The notes beneath the pieces were generated by a model that was not told the DNA's origin, did not search any database, and worked only from the letters and a program-made list of their open reading frames with translations. The position numbers and the translations under genes are program-made. Shown in pieces: positions 36,151 through 50,732 of a DNA stretch of 64,000 bases. The stretch lies in assembly GCF_035594125.1 (NCBI RefSeq), contig NC_087197.1, positions 7,424,110 through 7,488,109 of the forward strand, given 5' to 3'. The DNA comes from Scylla paramamosain (Eukaryota > Arthropoda > Malacostraca > Decapoda > Portunidae). Each line of letters begins with the position of its first letter. The first letter of the stretch is position 1.

Positions 36151-39100
36151 AAATGTGTATTATGAGTTTTTTTTTATAGTTCAAAGGAACCAAAAGGCAA
36201 AAAAACACAAAAATTCGTGTATATGGAGAAGGTTCCTAGATACCAAAATGCTGAAACTCATGAATAACACTCTTAACTGAGAAACAGAACAACCTTACTA
36301 AATGCGTGTATTTTGAGTGCTTTTCACATTCTCAGTTACCAAAACCCCAAATTGCATGCGAAATAACCTTTATGTAAGAAAAAAATGTCATTACCAGAAA
36401 AGGGTCTTTTAAGTGTTTTTCGGCGTGATAGGTAATTTTGGTATCCAAAATGCAAAGTACTAAAAAGCAGGGCAAACATATTACATTGGAATAACAGTAA
36501 TTTATACCAAAAACTTGGCTTTAAGTGTTTTTGAGCTGCTTAAATACCAAACCGCTAAAACGCATGCAAAACAAACTTTATGGAGAAACAAAATAACATT
36601 ACCAAAAACATGTATTTTGAGTGTTTTTGATCATGTTATCTATAAAAACGCTTAAATACATGGAAAGAACATTATGTTTGGGAAACAAAAGGACATTACG
36701 AGAAACGTGTATTATGAGTGTTTTTTAAGTTCCTTAAGTACCAAAAAGCTAAAACCCAAAAATAACACTCTTTATTTAGAAAATAAAAAACAAAAAAAAA
36801 TTTAAAAAAATAGGAATTTTTTTTTTGTTATTCATATTCATAGGTACCGATATGCCAAAATTCTGGGAAAATTCAGGGCAATCATATAATAAAAAAATAT
36901 TATCAAAAAAGTTAATTTCAGCTATTTTTTCGGATTGTTATGTACCAAACCCTAAAGTGCATGCAAAGCCTCCTATATGAGGAAATTAAACGACTTTACC
37001 AGAAATCTGTGTTTTGAGTGTTTTTTTAGCATGTTAGGCACCAAAATGATAAATAATATGGAACTCACTCTATATGGGAGTCCAAAACAAAGTTACTGAA
37101 AACGTGTCTTCTCAGTGTTTTACGTAGAAAATCGCTAAAACGGATGCAAAGCAACCAATATCAAGAATAAGAAAAATGTTACTAAAAAGATATATTTTGA
37201 GTGTTTTTCAGCTTGTTACCTACAAAAAAAAAAACGCGAAAATTGATGTAAAGCACCATATATTGGAAAACAAAAGGACATTGCAAGAAAAGTGTATCAT
37301 GAGTGTTTTATAGTTCAAAAGAACCACAAGGGAAAAAACGCAAAATCTCGTGTATATGGAGAGGTTTCCTAGATACAAAAATGCTAAAGCTCATGTATAA
37401 CACTCCTAATTGAGAAAAAGAAAAACCTTAATAAATGCGTGTATTTTGAGTGCTTTTCACTTTCTTAGTTACCAAAACCCCAAATTGCATGCAAAAATAG
37501 ACTTGTGGGATAAAAAAAATGACTTTGCCAGAAAAGTGTCTTTTGAGTGTTTTTGAGCGTGATAGGCAATAAAGCACTAAAAAAGAGGGATATCACATTA
37601 CATTGGAGGAAAAGGAATTTTTACCAAGAACTTGCCTTGAAGTGTTTTTGAGCTCCTTATATACCAAAACACTAAAACGCATTGAAAACACTCTTTATGG
37701 TGAAACAGAATAACTTTACCAAAAACATGTATTTTGAGTGTTTTTGATCATGTTGCCAATAAAAACGCTAAAATACATGCAAAGAACACTATTTTTGGGA
37801 AACGAAAGGAGATTACGAGAAACGTGTATTATGAGTGTTTTTAAGTTCATTAATTACCAGAAAGCTAAAAGCCACAAATAACACTCTTTATTGAGAAACA
37901 ATAAATAAATAAATAAAAAAAAATACAATATTTTTTTTCTTTCTTATTCATCTTCACAGGTACCGAGATGCCAAAATTCGGGCAAAAATTCAGGAAATTA
38001 TGTGAAATAAAAACATTATCCAAAAAGTTAAATTTAGCTTTTATCGGACTGCTATGTACCAAACCCGTAAAGTGCATGCAAAGCCACATATATGGGGAAA
38101 TTAAATGTCTTTGCCAGAAAACGGTCTTATGTGTTTTTTTCAGCATGTTAGGAACCAAAACGATAAATAACATGGAAGTCAATCTATATGGGAATCCAAA
38201 ACAAAATTACTAAAAACGTGTCTTATCGGTGTTTTACGTAGAAAAACGCTAAAACGGATGCAAATCAACCAATATGAAGAAATGAAATAACATTACCAAA
38301 AAGGTATATTTTGAGCATTTTTGAAATTGTTACCTACAAAAAACACGAAAATGGATGGAAAGCACTCTATATTGGGAAGCAAAAGGACATTACGAGGAAC
38401 GTGTATAATGAGTGTTTTATAGTTTCACAAGAACTACAAGGCAAAAAACGCAAAAACTTGTGTATATAGAGAAGTTTCTTACATTCCAAAATGCTGAAAC
38501 TCTGGAACAACACTCTTAATTGAGAAACAAAACCATCTTACTTAATGCGTGTATTTTGAGTACTTTTCACATCCTTAGTTACCAAAACCCTAAATTACAT
38601 GCGAAACCAGCTTTATGTAAGAAAAAAATGACATTACCAGAAAAATGTCTTTTGAGTGTTTTTGAGCGTGTTAGGCAATAAAGCACTAAAAAGCAGGGCA
38701 ATCACATTACACTGGAACAAAACCAATTTTTAACAAGAACTTGCCTTTAAGTGTATTTGAGCTCGTTATATACCAAAACGCTTAAATGCATGCAAAATAC
38801 ACTTTATGGTGAAACAGAATAACATTACGAAAAACATGTATTTTGAGTGTTTTTGATCATGTTACCAATAAAAACGCTTAAATACATGCAAAGAACCCCA
38901 TTTTTGGGAAATGAAAGGACATGACGAGAAACGTGTATTATGAGTGCTTTTAAATTCATTAAGTACGAAAAAGCTAAAAGCCACAAATTACACTCTTTAT
39001 TGAGAAAAAAAATACAATATTTTTTTTTCATTCTTATTCATCTTCACAGGTAACGAGGTGCCAAAATTCGGGAAATTTTCAGGAAATTATATGAAATAAG

Positions 39101-40104
39101 GACATTATCAAAAAAGTTAAATTTAGGTTTTTTTTCGGACTGTTATGTACCAAACCCGTAAAGTGTATGCAAAGCCACCTATATGGGGAAATCAAACGTC
39201 TTTGCCAGAAAACTGTCTTATGAGTGTTTTTCAGCATGTTAGGAACTAACACGATAAAACCCAAGGAAGTCAATTTATATGAGAATCCAAAACAAAATTA
39301 CTGAAAACGTGTCTTTTCGGTGTTTTATGTAAAAAACGCTAAAATGGATGCAAAACAACCAAAATGAAGAAATAGAATAACATTACCAAAATGGTATATT
39401 ATTTGTGTTTTTGAAATTGTTACCTACAAAAAACGCGAAAATGGATGGAAAGCACTCTATATTGGGAAGCAAAAGGCACAAAAAAGCATGTTAGGCACCA
39501 AAACGATAAATAATATGAAAGTTACTCTATATGGAAATCTAAAACAAAATTACTGGAAACGTGTGTTTTAAAAGATTTACGTAGAAAAACGTTAAAACAG
39601 ATGCAAACCAACTAATATAAATAAATAGAATAACATTATCAAAAAAAGTATATTTTTGTGTGTTTTTGAGCTTGTTACATAAAAAAAACGCGAAAATGGA
39701 TGCAAAGCACTCTATATAAGGAAAAAAAAGGACATAACGAGAAGCGTATATAATGAGTGTTTTATAGTTTCACCAGAATCACAAGGCAAACAACGCAAAA
39801 ACTCGACTGTATGGAGAAGATTTTAAGATGCCAAAATTCTGAAACTCATGAATAACAGTCTTAATCAAGAAACAGAACAACCTTATTAAATGCGTGTATT
39901 TTGAGTGTTATTTTTACATTCTTAGTTACCAAAACCCCAAATTCCATGCGAAACTAGCTTTATGTGGGAAAAATATGATATTACCAGAAAAGTGTCTTTG
40001 AGTGTTTTTGAGCGTGTTAGGCAATAAAGCACTAAAAAGCAGGGCAATCATATTACATGGGAATAAAACCAACTTTTAAGAAGAACTTGACTTTTAGTGT
40101 TTTT

Positions 40105-40573
40105 GACACGCATTTAGTAAGGTTGTTCTGTTTCTCAGTTAAGAGTGTTATTCACGAGTTTCTGCATTTTGGTATCTAGAAAACTTCTCCATATACACGA
40201 GTTTTTGCGTTTTTTGCCTTGTGGTTTTTTTGAACTATAAAACATTCATTATACACTTTTCTTGTAATGTCCCTTTCTTTCCCAATATAGAGTGCTTTGT
40301 ATCAATTTTTGCGTTTTATTTTTTTGTAGGTAACAAGCTCAAAAACACTCAAAATATACATTTTTGGTAATGTTTTTCTGCTTCTTGATATGGGTTGGTT
40401 TGCATCAGTTTTAGCGTTTTTCTACGTAAAACACTGAGAAGACAGGTTTTCAGTAATTTTCTTTTTGATTCCCACATAGAGTGAGTTCTTTATTATTTAT
40501 CGTTTTGGTGCCTAACATGCTGAAAAACACTCAAAAGACAGATTTCTGGTAAGGTCTTTAATTTCCTCATATG
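40105..40573 (-). repeat. Inverted block I, unit 6
   Basis: 469 bp, beta. Private CTTGTAATGTCCCTTTC and TTTCTCAGTTAAGAG. Confidence 0.87.
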
Positions 40574-41677
40574 CGAGGCATTGCATGTCTTTTGAGTGTT
40601 TTTGATCGTGTTACGCAATAAAGCACTAAAAGGAAGGTCAATCACATTACATGGGAATCAAACCAAATTTTACCAAGAACTTGCCTTTAAGTGTTTTTGA
40701 GCGCCTTACATACCAAAACGCTAAAATGCATGCAAAATACATTTTATAAAGAAACAGAATAATATTACCAAATACATGTATTTTGAGTGTTTTTGATCAT
40801 GATATCTATAAAAACGCTTAAATACATGCAAAGAACTTTATGTTTGGGAAACGAAATTACATTACGAGAAAAGTGTATTATGAGTGTTTTTTTTAATTTT
40901 TTTCAGTACCTAAAAGCTAAAACCCACAAATAACACTCTTTATTTAGATAAAAAAAATAATTAACAAAAAATTTTAAAAATTAGATTTTTTATTTATTTA
41001 TTTATTTTTTTTTTGTTATTTATCCTTATAGGTACCGAGATGCCAAAATTCTGCCAAATTTCAGGGAATTTATGTTGAAAAAAGAACATTACCAAAAGAG
41101 TTATTTATAGCTTTTTTTTCGGATTGTTATGTACCAAACCCTAAAGTGCATCCAAAGCCACCAATATAGGGAAGTTAAACGACTTTACCAGAAACCTGTT
41201 TTTTCAGTGTTTTTCAGCATGTTAGGCACTAAAACGATAAATAATATGGAAGTCAATCAATATGTGAATCCAAAAGAAAATTACTGAAAACGTGTCTTTT
41301 CAGTGTTTTATGTAGAAAAACGCTAAAGCGGATGCAAACCAACCTTTATGAAGAAATAGAATAACATTACCAAAAAGATATATTTTGAGTATTTTTGAGC
41401 TTGTTACCTACAAAAAAATGCAAAAATGGATATAAAGCACTCTATATTAGGAAACAAAAGGACATTACGAAAAACGTGTATAATGAGTGTTTTATAGTTT
41501 TAAAAGAACAAAAAAAAAAAAGAACGCCAAAATGCACACAAATTAAAAAAACAAATGGGATTTTTCCTCATGTTAGGTACAACAATCTATACAGAATATA
41601 AAAAAACAGAACAACATTACCAAAAACGTATATTATAAGTGTTTTTGAGCTTCTTTGGTAATAAAATACTGAATCAC

Positions 41678-42026
41678 GTGATTAGCACATTCATTTAGGC
41701 GTTTTGGTTTCTAAAAAGCTGGAAAACGCTTAAATCATACGTTTTTGGTAATGTCTCCCGATAAAGGCTATTGTGCACGCGTTTTAGCATTTTGGAACGT
41801 AAGAACCTCAAAAACACTCAAAAGACACCATTTTGATAATGTTGTTTTGATTTTTATATAGAGTGTCTTCCATGCTCTTTAGAGTTTTGGTGCTAACGTT
41901 GAAAAGCCCCGAAATAACATTTTTTCTGGGAATGTCGTCTCTTTACCTTATAAAGGGTGAAATGGATGATTTTTTGCGTATTGGTGCGAAATAAGCTGAA
42001 AAACATTTAAAATAGACGTTTTTGGC
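41678..42026 (-). repeat. Inverted block II, unit 7
   Basis: 349 bp. Carries the unit-5 type variants and the private ATTGGTGCGAAAT. Confidence 0.85.
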
Positions 42027-45000
42027 AAATGTGTATTATAACTTTTTTTTTTTATAGTTGAAAAGAACCAAAAGGCAAAAAAACACAAAAACTCGTGTAT
42101 ATGGAGAAGGTTCCTAGATACCAAAATGCTGAAACTCATGAATAACACTCTTAACTGAGAAACAGAACAACCTTACTAAATGCGTGTATTTTGAGTGCTT
42201 CTCACATTCTCAGTTACCAAAACCCCAAATTGCATGCGAAATAACCTTTATGTGAGAAAAAATGTCATTACCAGAAAAGGGTCTTTTAAGTGTTTTTCGG
42301 CGTGATAGGCAATTTTGGTATATAAAATGCAAAGTACTAAAAAGCAGGGCAAACATATTACATTGGAATAACACTAATTTATACCAAAAACTTGCCTTTA
42401 AGTGTTTTTGAGCTGCTTAAATACCAAACCGCTAAAACGCATGCAAAACAAAGTTTATGGAGAAACAGAATAACATTACCAAAAACATGTATTTTGAGTG
42501 TTTTTGATCATGTTATCTATAAAAACGCTAAAATACATGGAAAGAACATTATGTTTGGGAAACAAAAGAACATTACGAGAAACGTGTATTATGAGTGTTT
42601 TTTTAAGTTCCTTAAGTACCAAAAAGCTAAAACCCACAAATAACACTCTTTATTTAGAAAATAAAAAACAAAAAAAAATTAAAAAAATTGGAATTTTTTT
42701 TTGTTATTCATATTCATAGGTACCGATATGCCAAAATTCTGGGAAAACTCAGGGCAATCATATAATAAAAAAAATATTATCAAAAAAAGTTAATTTCAGC
42801 TTTTTTTTCGGATTGTTATGTACCAAACCCTAAAGTGCATGCAAAGCCTCCTATATGAGGAAATTAAACGACTTTACCAGAAATCTGTGTTTTGAGTGTT
42901 TTTTAGCATGTTAGGCACCAAAATTATAAATAATATGGAACTCACTCTATATGGGAGTCCAAAACAAAGTTACTGAAAACGTGTCTTCTCAGTGTTTTAC
43001 GTAGAAAATCGCTAAAACGGATGCAAAGCAACCAATATCAAGAATAAGAAAAATGTTACTAAAAAGATATATTTTGAGTGTTTTTCAGCTTGTTACCTAC
43101 AAAAAAAAACGCGAAAATTGATGTAAAGCACCCTATATTGGGAAACAAAAGGACATTGCAAGAAAAGTGTATCATGAGTGTTTTATAGTTCAAAAGAACC
43201 ACAAGGGAAAAAAACGCAAAATCTTGTGTATATGGAGAGGTTTCCTAGATACAAAAATGCTAAAACTCATGTATAACACTCCTAATTGAGAAACAGAAAA
43301 ACCTTAATAAATGCGTGTATTTTGAGTGCTTTTCACATTCTTAGTTACCAAAACCCCAAATTGCATGCAAAAATAGACTTGTGGGATAAAAAAAATGACT
43401 GCCAGAAAAGTGTCTTTTGAGTGTTTTTGAGCGTGATAGGCAATAAAGCACTAAAAAAGAGGGATATCACATTACATTGGAGGAAAACGAACTTTTACCA
43501 AGAAATTGCCTTTAAGTGTTTTTGAGCTCCTTATATACCAAAACACTAAAACGCATTGAAAACACTCTTTATGGTGAAACAGAATAACTTTACCAAAAAC
43601 ATGTATTTTGAGTGTTTTTGATCATGTTGCCAATGAAAACGCTAAAATACATGCAAAGAACACTATTTTTGGGAAACGAAAGGAGATTACGAGAAACGTG
43701 TATTATGAGTGTTTTTAAGTTTATTAATTACGAAAAAGCTAAAAGCCACTAATAACACTCTTTATTGAGAAACAATAAATAAATAAAAAAAAATACAATA
43801 TTTTTTTTCTTTCTTATTCATCTTCACAGGTACCGAGGTGCCAAAATTCGGGCAAAATTCAGGAAATTATGTGAAATAAAAACATTATCCAAAAAGTTAA
43901 ATTTAGCTTTTATCGGACTGCTATGTACCAAACCCGTAAAGTGCATGCAAAGCCACATATATGGGGAAATTAAATGTCTTTGCCAGAAAACGGTCTTATG
44001 AGTGTTTTTCAGCATGTTAGGAACCAACACGATAAATAACATGGAAGTCAATCTATATGGGAATCCAAAACAAAATTACTAAAAACGTGTCTTATCGGTG
44101 TTTTACGTAGAAAAACGCTAAAACGGATGCAAACCAACCAATATGAAGAAATTAAATAACATTACCAAAAAGGTATATTTTGAGCATTTTTGAAATTGTT
44201 ACCTACAAAAAACACGAAAATGGATGGAAAGCACTCTATATTGGGAAGCAAAAGGACATTACGAGGAACGTGTATAATAAGAGTTTTATAGTTTCACAAG
44301 AACTACAAGGCAAAAAATGCAAAAACTTGTGTATATAGAGAAGTTTCTTACATTCCAAAATGCTGAAACTCTGGAACAACACTCTCAATTGAGAAACAAA
44401 ACCATCTTACTTAATGCGTGTATTTTGAGTGCTTTTCACATCCTTAGTTACCAAAACCCTAAATTACATGCGAAACCAGCTTTATGTGGGAAAAAAATGA
44501 CATTACCAGAAAAATGTCTTTTCAGTGTTTTTGAGCGTGTTAGGCAATAAAGCACTAAAAAGCAGGGCAATCACATTACACTGGAATAAAACCAATTTTT
44601 AACAAGAACTTGCCTTTAAGTGTATTTGAGCTCGTTATATACCAAAACGCTTAAATGCATGCAAAATACACTTTATGGTGAAACAGAATAACATTACGAA
44701 AAACATGTATTTTGAGTGTTTTTGATCATGTTACCAATAAAAACGCTTAAATACATGCAAAGAACCCCATTTTTGGGAAATGAAAGGACATGACGAGAAA
44801 CGTGTATTATGAGTGCTTTTAAATTCATTAAGTACGAAAAAGCTAAAAGCCACAAATTACACTCTTTATTGAGAAAAAAAAATACGATATTTTTTTTTTC
44901 ATTCTTATTCATCTTCACAGGAAACGAGGTGCCAAAATTCGGGAAATTTTCAGGAAATTATATGAAATAAGGGCATTATCAAAAAAGTTAAATTTAGGTT

Positions 45001-45973
45001 TCTTTTCGGACTGTTATGTACCAAACCCCTAAAGTGCATGCAAAGCCACCTATATGGGGAAATTAAACGTCTTTGCCAGAAAACTGTCTTATGAGTGTTT
45101 TTCAGCATGTTAGGAACCAACACGATAAAACCCAAGGAAGTCAATCTATATGAGAATCCAAAACAAAATTACTGAAAACGTGTCTTTTCGGAGTTTTATG
45201 TAGAAAACGCTAAAATGGATGCAAAACAACCAAAATGAAGAAATAGAATAACATTACCAAAATGGTATATTATTTGTGTTTTTGAAATTGTTACCTACAA
45301 AAAACGCGGAAATGGATGGAAAGCACTCTATATTGGGAAGCAAAAGGCACCAAAAAGCATGTTAGGTACCAAAACGATAAATAATATGAAAGTCACTCTA
45401 TATGGAAATCTAAAACAAAATTACTGGAAACGTGTGTTTAAAAAGATTTACGTAGAAAAACGCTAAAACAGATGCAGACCAACTAATATAAATAAATAGA
45501 ATAACATTATCAAAAAAAGTATATTTTGTGTTTTTGTGCTTGTTACATAAAAAAAAACGCGAAAATGGATGCAAAGCACTCTATATAAGGAAAAAAAAGG
45601 ACATAACGAGAAGCGTATATAATGAGTGTTTTATAGTTTCACCAGAATCACAAGGCAAACAACGCAAAAACTCGACTGTGTGGAAAAGATTCTAAGATAC
45701 CAAAATTATGAAACTCATGAATAACAGTCTTAATCAAGAAACAGAACAACCTTACTAAATGCGTGTATTTTGAGTGGTTTTTTTACATTCTTAGTTAACA
45801 AAACCCCAAATTCCATGCGAAACTAGCTTTATGTGGGAAAAATATGATATTACCAGAAAAGTGTCTTTGAGTGTTTTTGAGCGTGTTAGGCAATAAAGCA
45901 CTAAAAAGCAGGGCAATCATATTACATGGGAATAAAACCAACTTTTAAGAATAACTTGCCTTTTAGTGTTTTT

Positions 45974-46442
45974 GACACGCATTTAGTAAGGTTGTTCTGT
46001 TTTTCAATTAAGAGTGTTATTCACGAGTTTCTGCATTTTGGTATCTAGAAAACTTCTCCATATACACGAGTTTTTGCGTTTTTTGCCTTGTGGTTTTTTT
46101 GAACTATAAAACATTCATTATACACTTTTCTTGCAATGTCCCTTTGTTTCCCAATATAGAGTGCTTTGTATCAATTTTTGCGTATTATTTTTTTGTAGGT
46201 AACAAGCTCAAAAACACTCAAAATATACATTTTTGGTAATGTTTTTCTGCTTCTTGATATGGGTTGGTTTGCATCAGTTTTAGCGTTTTTCTACGTAAAA
46301 CACTGAGAATACAGGTTTTCAGTAATTTTCTTTTTGATTCCCACATAGAGTGAGTTCTTTATTATTTATCGTTTTGGTGCCTAACATGCTGAAAAACACT
46401 CAAAAGACAGATTTCTGGTAAGGTCTTTAATTTCCTCATATG
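45974..46442 (-). repeat. Inverted block I, unit 7
   Basis: 469 bp, beta. Private GCGTATTATT and GAGAATACAGG. Confidence 0.87.
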
Positions 46443-47544
46443 CGAGGCCTTGCATGTCTTTTGAGTGTTTTTGAACGTGTTACGCAATAAAGCACTAAAA
46501 GGAAGGTCAATCACATTACATGGGAATAAAACCAAATTTTACCAAGAACTTGCCTTTAAGTGTTTTTGAGCGCCTTACATACCAAAACGCTAAAATGCAT
46601 GCAAAATACATTTTCTAAAGAAACAGAATAATATTACCAAATACATGTATTTTGAGTGTTTTGATCATGATATCTATAAAAACGCTTAAATACATGCAAA
46701 GAACTTTATGTTTGGGAAACGAAAGGACATTACGAGAAACGTGTATTACGAGTGTTTTTTTAATTTTTTTCAGTACCTAAAAGCTAAAACCCACAAATAA
46801 CACTCTTTATTTAGATAAAAAAAATAATTAACAAAAAAATTAAAAAATTGGATTTTTTATTTATTTATTTTTTTTTTTTTTTTGTTATTTATCCTTATAG
46901 GTACCGAGATGCTAAAATTCTGACAAATTTCAGGGAATTTATGTGGAAAAAAAGAACATTACCAAAAGAGTTATTGATAGCTTTTTTTTCGGATTGTTAT
47001 GTACCAAACCCTAAAGTGCATCCAAAGCCACCTATATAGGGAAGTTAAACGACTTTACCAGAAACCTGTCTTTTCAGTGTTTTTCAGCATGTTAGGCACT
47101 AAAACTATAAATAATATGGAAGTCAATCAATATGTGAATCCAAAAGAAAATTACTGAAAACGTGTCTTTTCAGTGTTTTACGTAGAAAAACGCTAAAGCG
47201 GATGCAAACCAACCTTTATGAAGAAATAGAATAACATTACCAAAAAGATATATTTTGAGTATTTTTGAGCTTGTTACCTACAAAAAAATGGAAAAATGGA
47301 TATAAAGCACTCTATATTAGGAAACAAAAGGACATTACGAGAAACGTGTATAATGAGTGTTTTATAGTTTTAAAAGAACCAAAAAAAAAGAACGCCAAAA
47401 TGCACACAAATTAACCAAACAAATGGGATTTTTCCTCATGTTAGGTACAACAATCTATACAGAATATAAAAAACAGAACAACATTACCAAAAACGTATAA
47501 TATAAGTGTTTTTGAGCTTCTTTGGTAATAAAATAATGAATCAC

Positions 47545-47893
47545 GTGATTAGCACATTCATATAGGCGTTTTGGTTTCTAAAAAGCTGGAAAACGCTTAA
47601 ATCATACGTTTTTGGTAATGTCTCCCGATAAAGGCTATTGTGCACGCGTTTTAGCATTTTGGAACGTAAGAAGCTCAAAAACACTCAAAAGACACCATTT
47701 TGATAATGTTGTTTTGTTTTTTATATAGAGTGTCTTCCATGCTCTTTAGAGTTTTGGTGCTAACGTTGAAAAGCCCCGAAATAACATTTTTTTCTGGGAA
47801 TGTCGTCTCTTTACCTTATAAAGGATGAAATGGATGATTTTTTGCGTATTGGTACGAAATAAGCTGAAAAACATTCAAAATACACGTTTTTGG
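47545..47893 (-). repeat. Inverted block II, unit 8
   Basis: 349 bp. Private TTGTTTTGTTTTTTATATAG and AAAGGATGAAATGG. Confidence 0.85.
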
Positions 47894-50732
47894 CAAATGT
47901 GTATTATGAGTTTTTTTTTTTTATAGTTCAAAAGAACCTAAAGGGAAAAAAACACAAAAACTCGTGTATATGGAGAAGGTTCCTAGATACCAAAATGCTG
48001 AAACTCATGAATAACACTCTTAACTGAGAAACAGAACAACCTTACTAAATGCGTGTATTTTGAGTGCTTTTCACATTCTCAGTTACCAAAACCCCAAATT
48101 GCATGCGAAATAACGTTTATGTGAGAAAAAAATGTCATTACCAGAAAAGGGTCTTTTAAGTGTTTTTCGGCGTGATAGGCAATTTTGGTATCCAAAATGC
48201 AAAGTACTAAAAAGCAGGGCAAACATATTACATTGGAATAACACTAATTTATACCAAAAATTTGCCTTTAAGTGTTTTTGAGCTGCTTATATACCAAAAC
48301 ACTAAAACGTATTGAAAACACTCTTTATGGTGAAACAGAATAATTTCACCAAAAACTTGTATTTTGAGTGTTTTTGATCATGTTGCCAATAAAAACGCTA
48401 AAATACATGCAAAGAACACTATTTTTGGGAAACGAAAGGAGATTACGAGAAACGTGTATTATGAGTGTTTTTAAGTTCATTAATTACCAAAAAGCTAAAA
48501 GCCACAAATAACACTCTTTATTGAGAAACAAAAAATAAATAAAAAAAATACAATATTTTTTTCTTTCTTATTCATCTTCACAGGTACCGAGATGCCAAAA
48601 TTCGGGCAAAATTCAGGAAATTATGTGAAATAAAAACATTGTCCAAAAAGTTAAATTTAGCTTTTATCGGACTGCTATGTACCAAACCCGTAAAGTGCAT
48701 GCAAAGCCACATATATGGGGAAATTAAATGTCTTTGCCAGAAAACGGTCTTATGAGTGTTTTTCAGCATGTTAGGAACCAACACGATAAATAACATGGAA
48801 GTCAATCTATATGGGAATCCAAAACAAAATTACTAAAAACGTGTCTTATCGGTATTTTACGTAGAAAAAACGCTAAAACGGATGCAAACCAACCAATATG
48901 AAGAAATGAAATAACTTTACCAAAAAGGTATATTTTGAGCATTTTTGAAATTGTTACCTACAAAAAACACGAAAATGGATGGAAAGCACTCTATATTGGG
49001 AAGCAAAAGGACATTACGAGGAACGTGTATAATGAGTGTTTTATAGTTTCACAAGAACTACAAGGCAAAAAACGCAAAAACTTGTGTATATAGAGAAGTT
49101 TCTTACATTCCAAAATGCTGAAACTCTGGAACAACATTCTTAATTAAGAAACAAAACCATCTTACTTAATGCGTGTATTTTGAGTGCTTTTCACATCCTT
49201 AGTTACCAAAACCCTAAATTACATGCGAAACCAGCTTTATGTGGGAAAAAAATGACATTACCAGAAAAATATCTTTTGAGTGTTTTTGAGCGTGTTAGGC
49301 AATAAAGCACTAAAAAGCAGGGCAATCACATTCCACTGCAATAAAACCAATTTTTAACAAGAACTTGTCTTTAAGTGTATTTGAGCTCGTTATATACCCA
49401 AACGCTAAAATGCATGCAAAATACACTTTATGGTGAAACAGAATAACATTACGAAAAACATGTATTTTGAGTGTTTTTGATCATGTTACCAATAAAAACG
49501 CTTAAATACATGCAAATAACACCATTTTTGGAAAATGAAAGGACATGACGAGAAATGTGTATTATGAGTGCTTTTAAATTCATTAAGTACGAAAAAGCTA
49601 AAAGCCACAAATTACACTCTTTATTGAGAAAAAAAAAATACAATATTTTTTTTTCATTCTTTTTCATCTTCACAGGTAACGAGGTGCCAAAATTCGGGAA
49701 ATTTTCAGGAAATTATATGAAATAAGGACGTTATCAAAAAAGTTAATTTTTGCTTTTTTTTCGGATTGTTATGTACCAAACCCCTAAAGTGCATGCAAAG
49801 CCACCTATATGGGGAAATTAAACGTCTTTGCCAGAAAACTGTCTTATGAGTGTTTTTCAGCATGTTAGGAACCAACACGATAAAACCCAAGGAAGTCAAT
49901 CTATATGAGAATCCAAAACAAAATTACTGAAAACGTGTCTTTTCGGTGTTTTATGTAGAAAACGCTAAAATGGATGCAAAACAACCAAAATGAAGAAATA
50001 GAATAACATTACCAAAATGGTATATTATTTGTGTTTTTGAAATTGTTACCTACAAAAAACGCGAAAATGGATGGAAAGCACTGTATATTGAGAAGCAAAA
50101 GGCGCCAAAAAGCATGTTAGGCACCAAAACGATAAATAATATGAAAGTCACTCTATATGGAAATCTAAAACAAAATTACTGGAAACGTGTGTTTTAAAAG
50201 ATTTACGTAGAAAAACGCTAAAACAGATGCAAACCAACTAATATAAATAAATAGAATAACATTATCAAAAAAAGTATATTTTTGTGTGTTTTTGAGCTTG
50301 TTACATAAAAAAAAAACGCGAAAATGGATGCAAAGCACTCTATATAAGGAAAAGAAAGGACATAACGAGAAGCGTATATAATGAGTGTTTTATAGTTTCA
50401 CCAGAATCACAAGGCAAACAACGCAAAAACTCGACTGTATGGAGAAGATTCTAAGATACCAAAATTCTGAAACTCATGAATAACAGTGTAAATCAAAAAA
50501 CAGAACAACCTTACTAAATGCGTGTATTTTGAGTGTTTTTTTTACATTCTTAGTTACCAAAACCCCAAATTCCATGCGAAACTAGCTTTATGTGGGAAAA
50601 ATAAGATATTACCAGAGAAGTGTCTTTGAGTGTTTTTGAGCGTGTTAGGCAATAAAGCACTAAAAAGCAGTGCAATCATATTACATGATAATAAAACCAA
50701 CTTTTAAGAAGAACTTGCCTTTTCGTGTATTT

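Larger units (their letters stand above)
34702..40573 (+). repeat. HOR unit 6 (5872 bp)
   Basis: Spacer motifs: A 35153, B 36843, C 37959, D 39049. Up to about 37900 it is almost the same as unit 3; differences found by eye include 36027 (A for T at 18159), about 36924 (GCTATTTTTT) and 37115 (CTCAGTG for CTCATTG). In block C it has the private ATGTGTTTTTTTCAGC and an unbroken 105-codon reverse frame (37865-38182) that I do not accept as a gene. End type beta. Confidence 0.95.
40574..46442 (+). repeat. HOR unit 7 (5869 bp)
   Basis: Spacer motifs: A 41031, B 42719, C 43829 (GGTACCGAGGTGCC), D 44920 (GGAAACGAGG). The unit begins CGAGGCA rather than CGAGGCC. Block A shares several private variants with unit 5 (offset about 11,747). 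Block D and the following part share GCAGACCAAC and TTTTGTGCTTG with units 3 and 4. An extra GGTACC is present at about 45365. End type beta. Confidence 0.95.

Noticed and set aside
37865..38182. Longest open frame (105 codons, reverse strand, block C of unit 6)
   Set aside because: It is a frame of the satellite lengthened by a local indel; the equivalent frames in other units stop at about 64-76 codons. It reads through spacer C and has no domain or recognisable start context.
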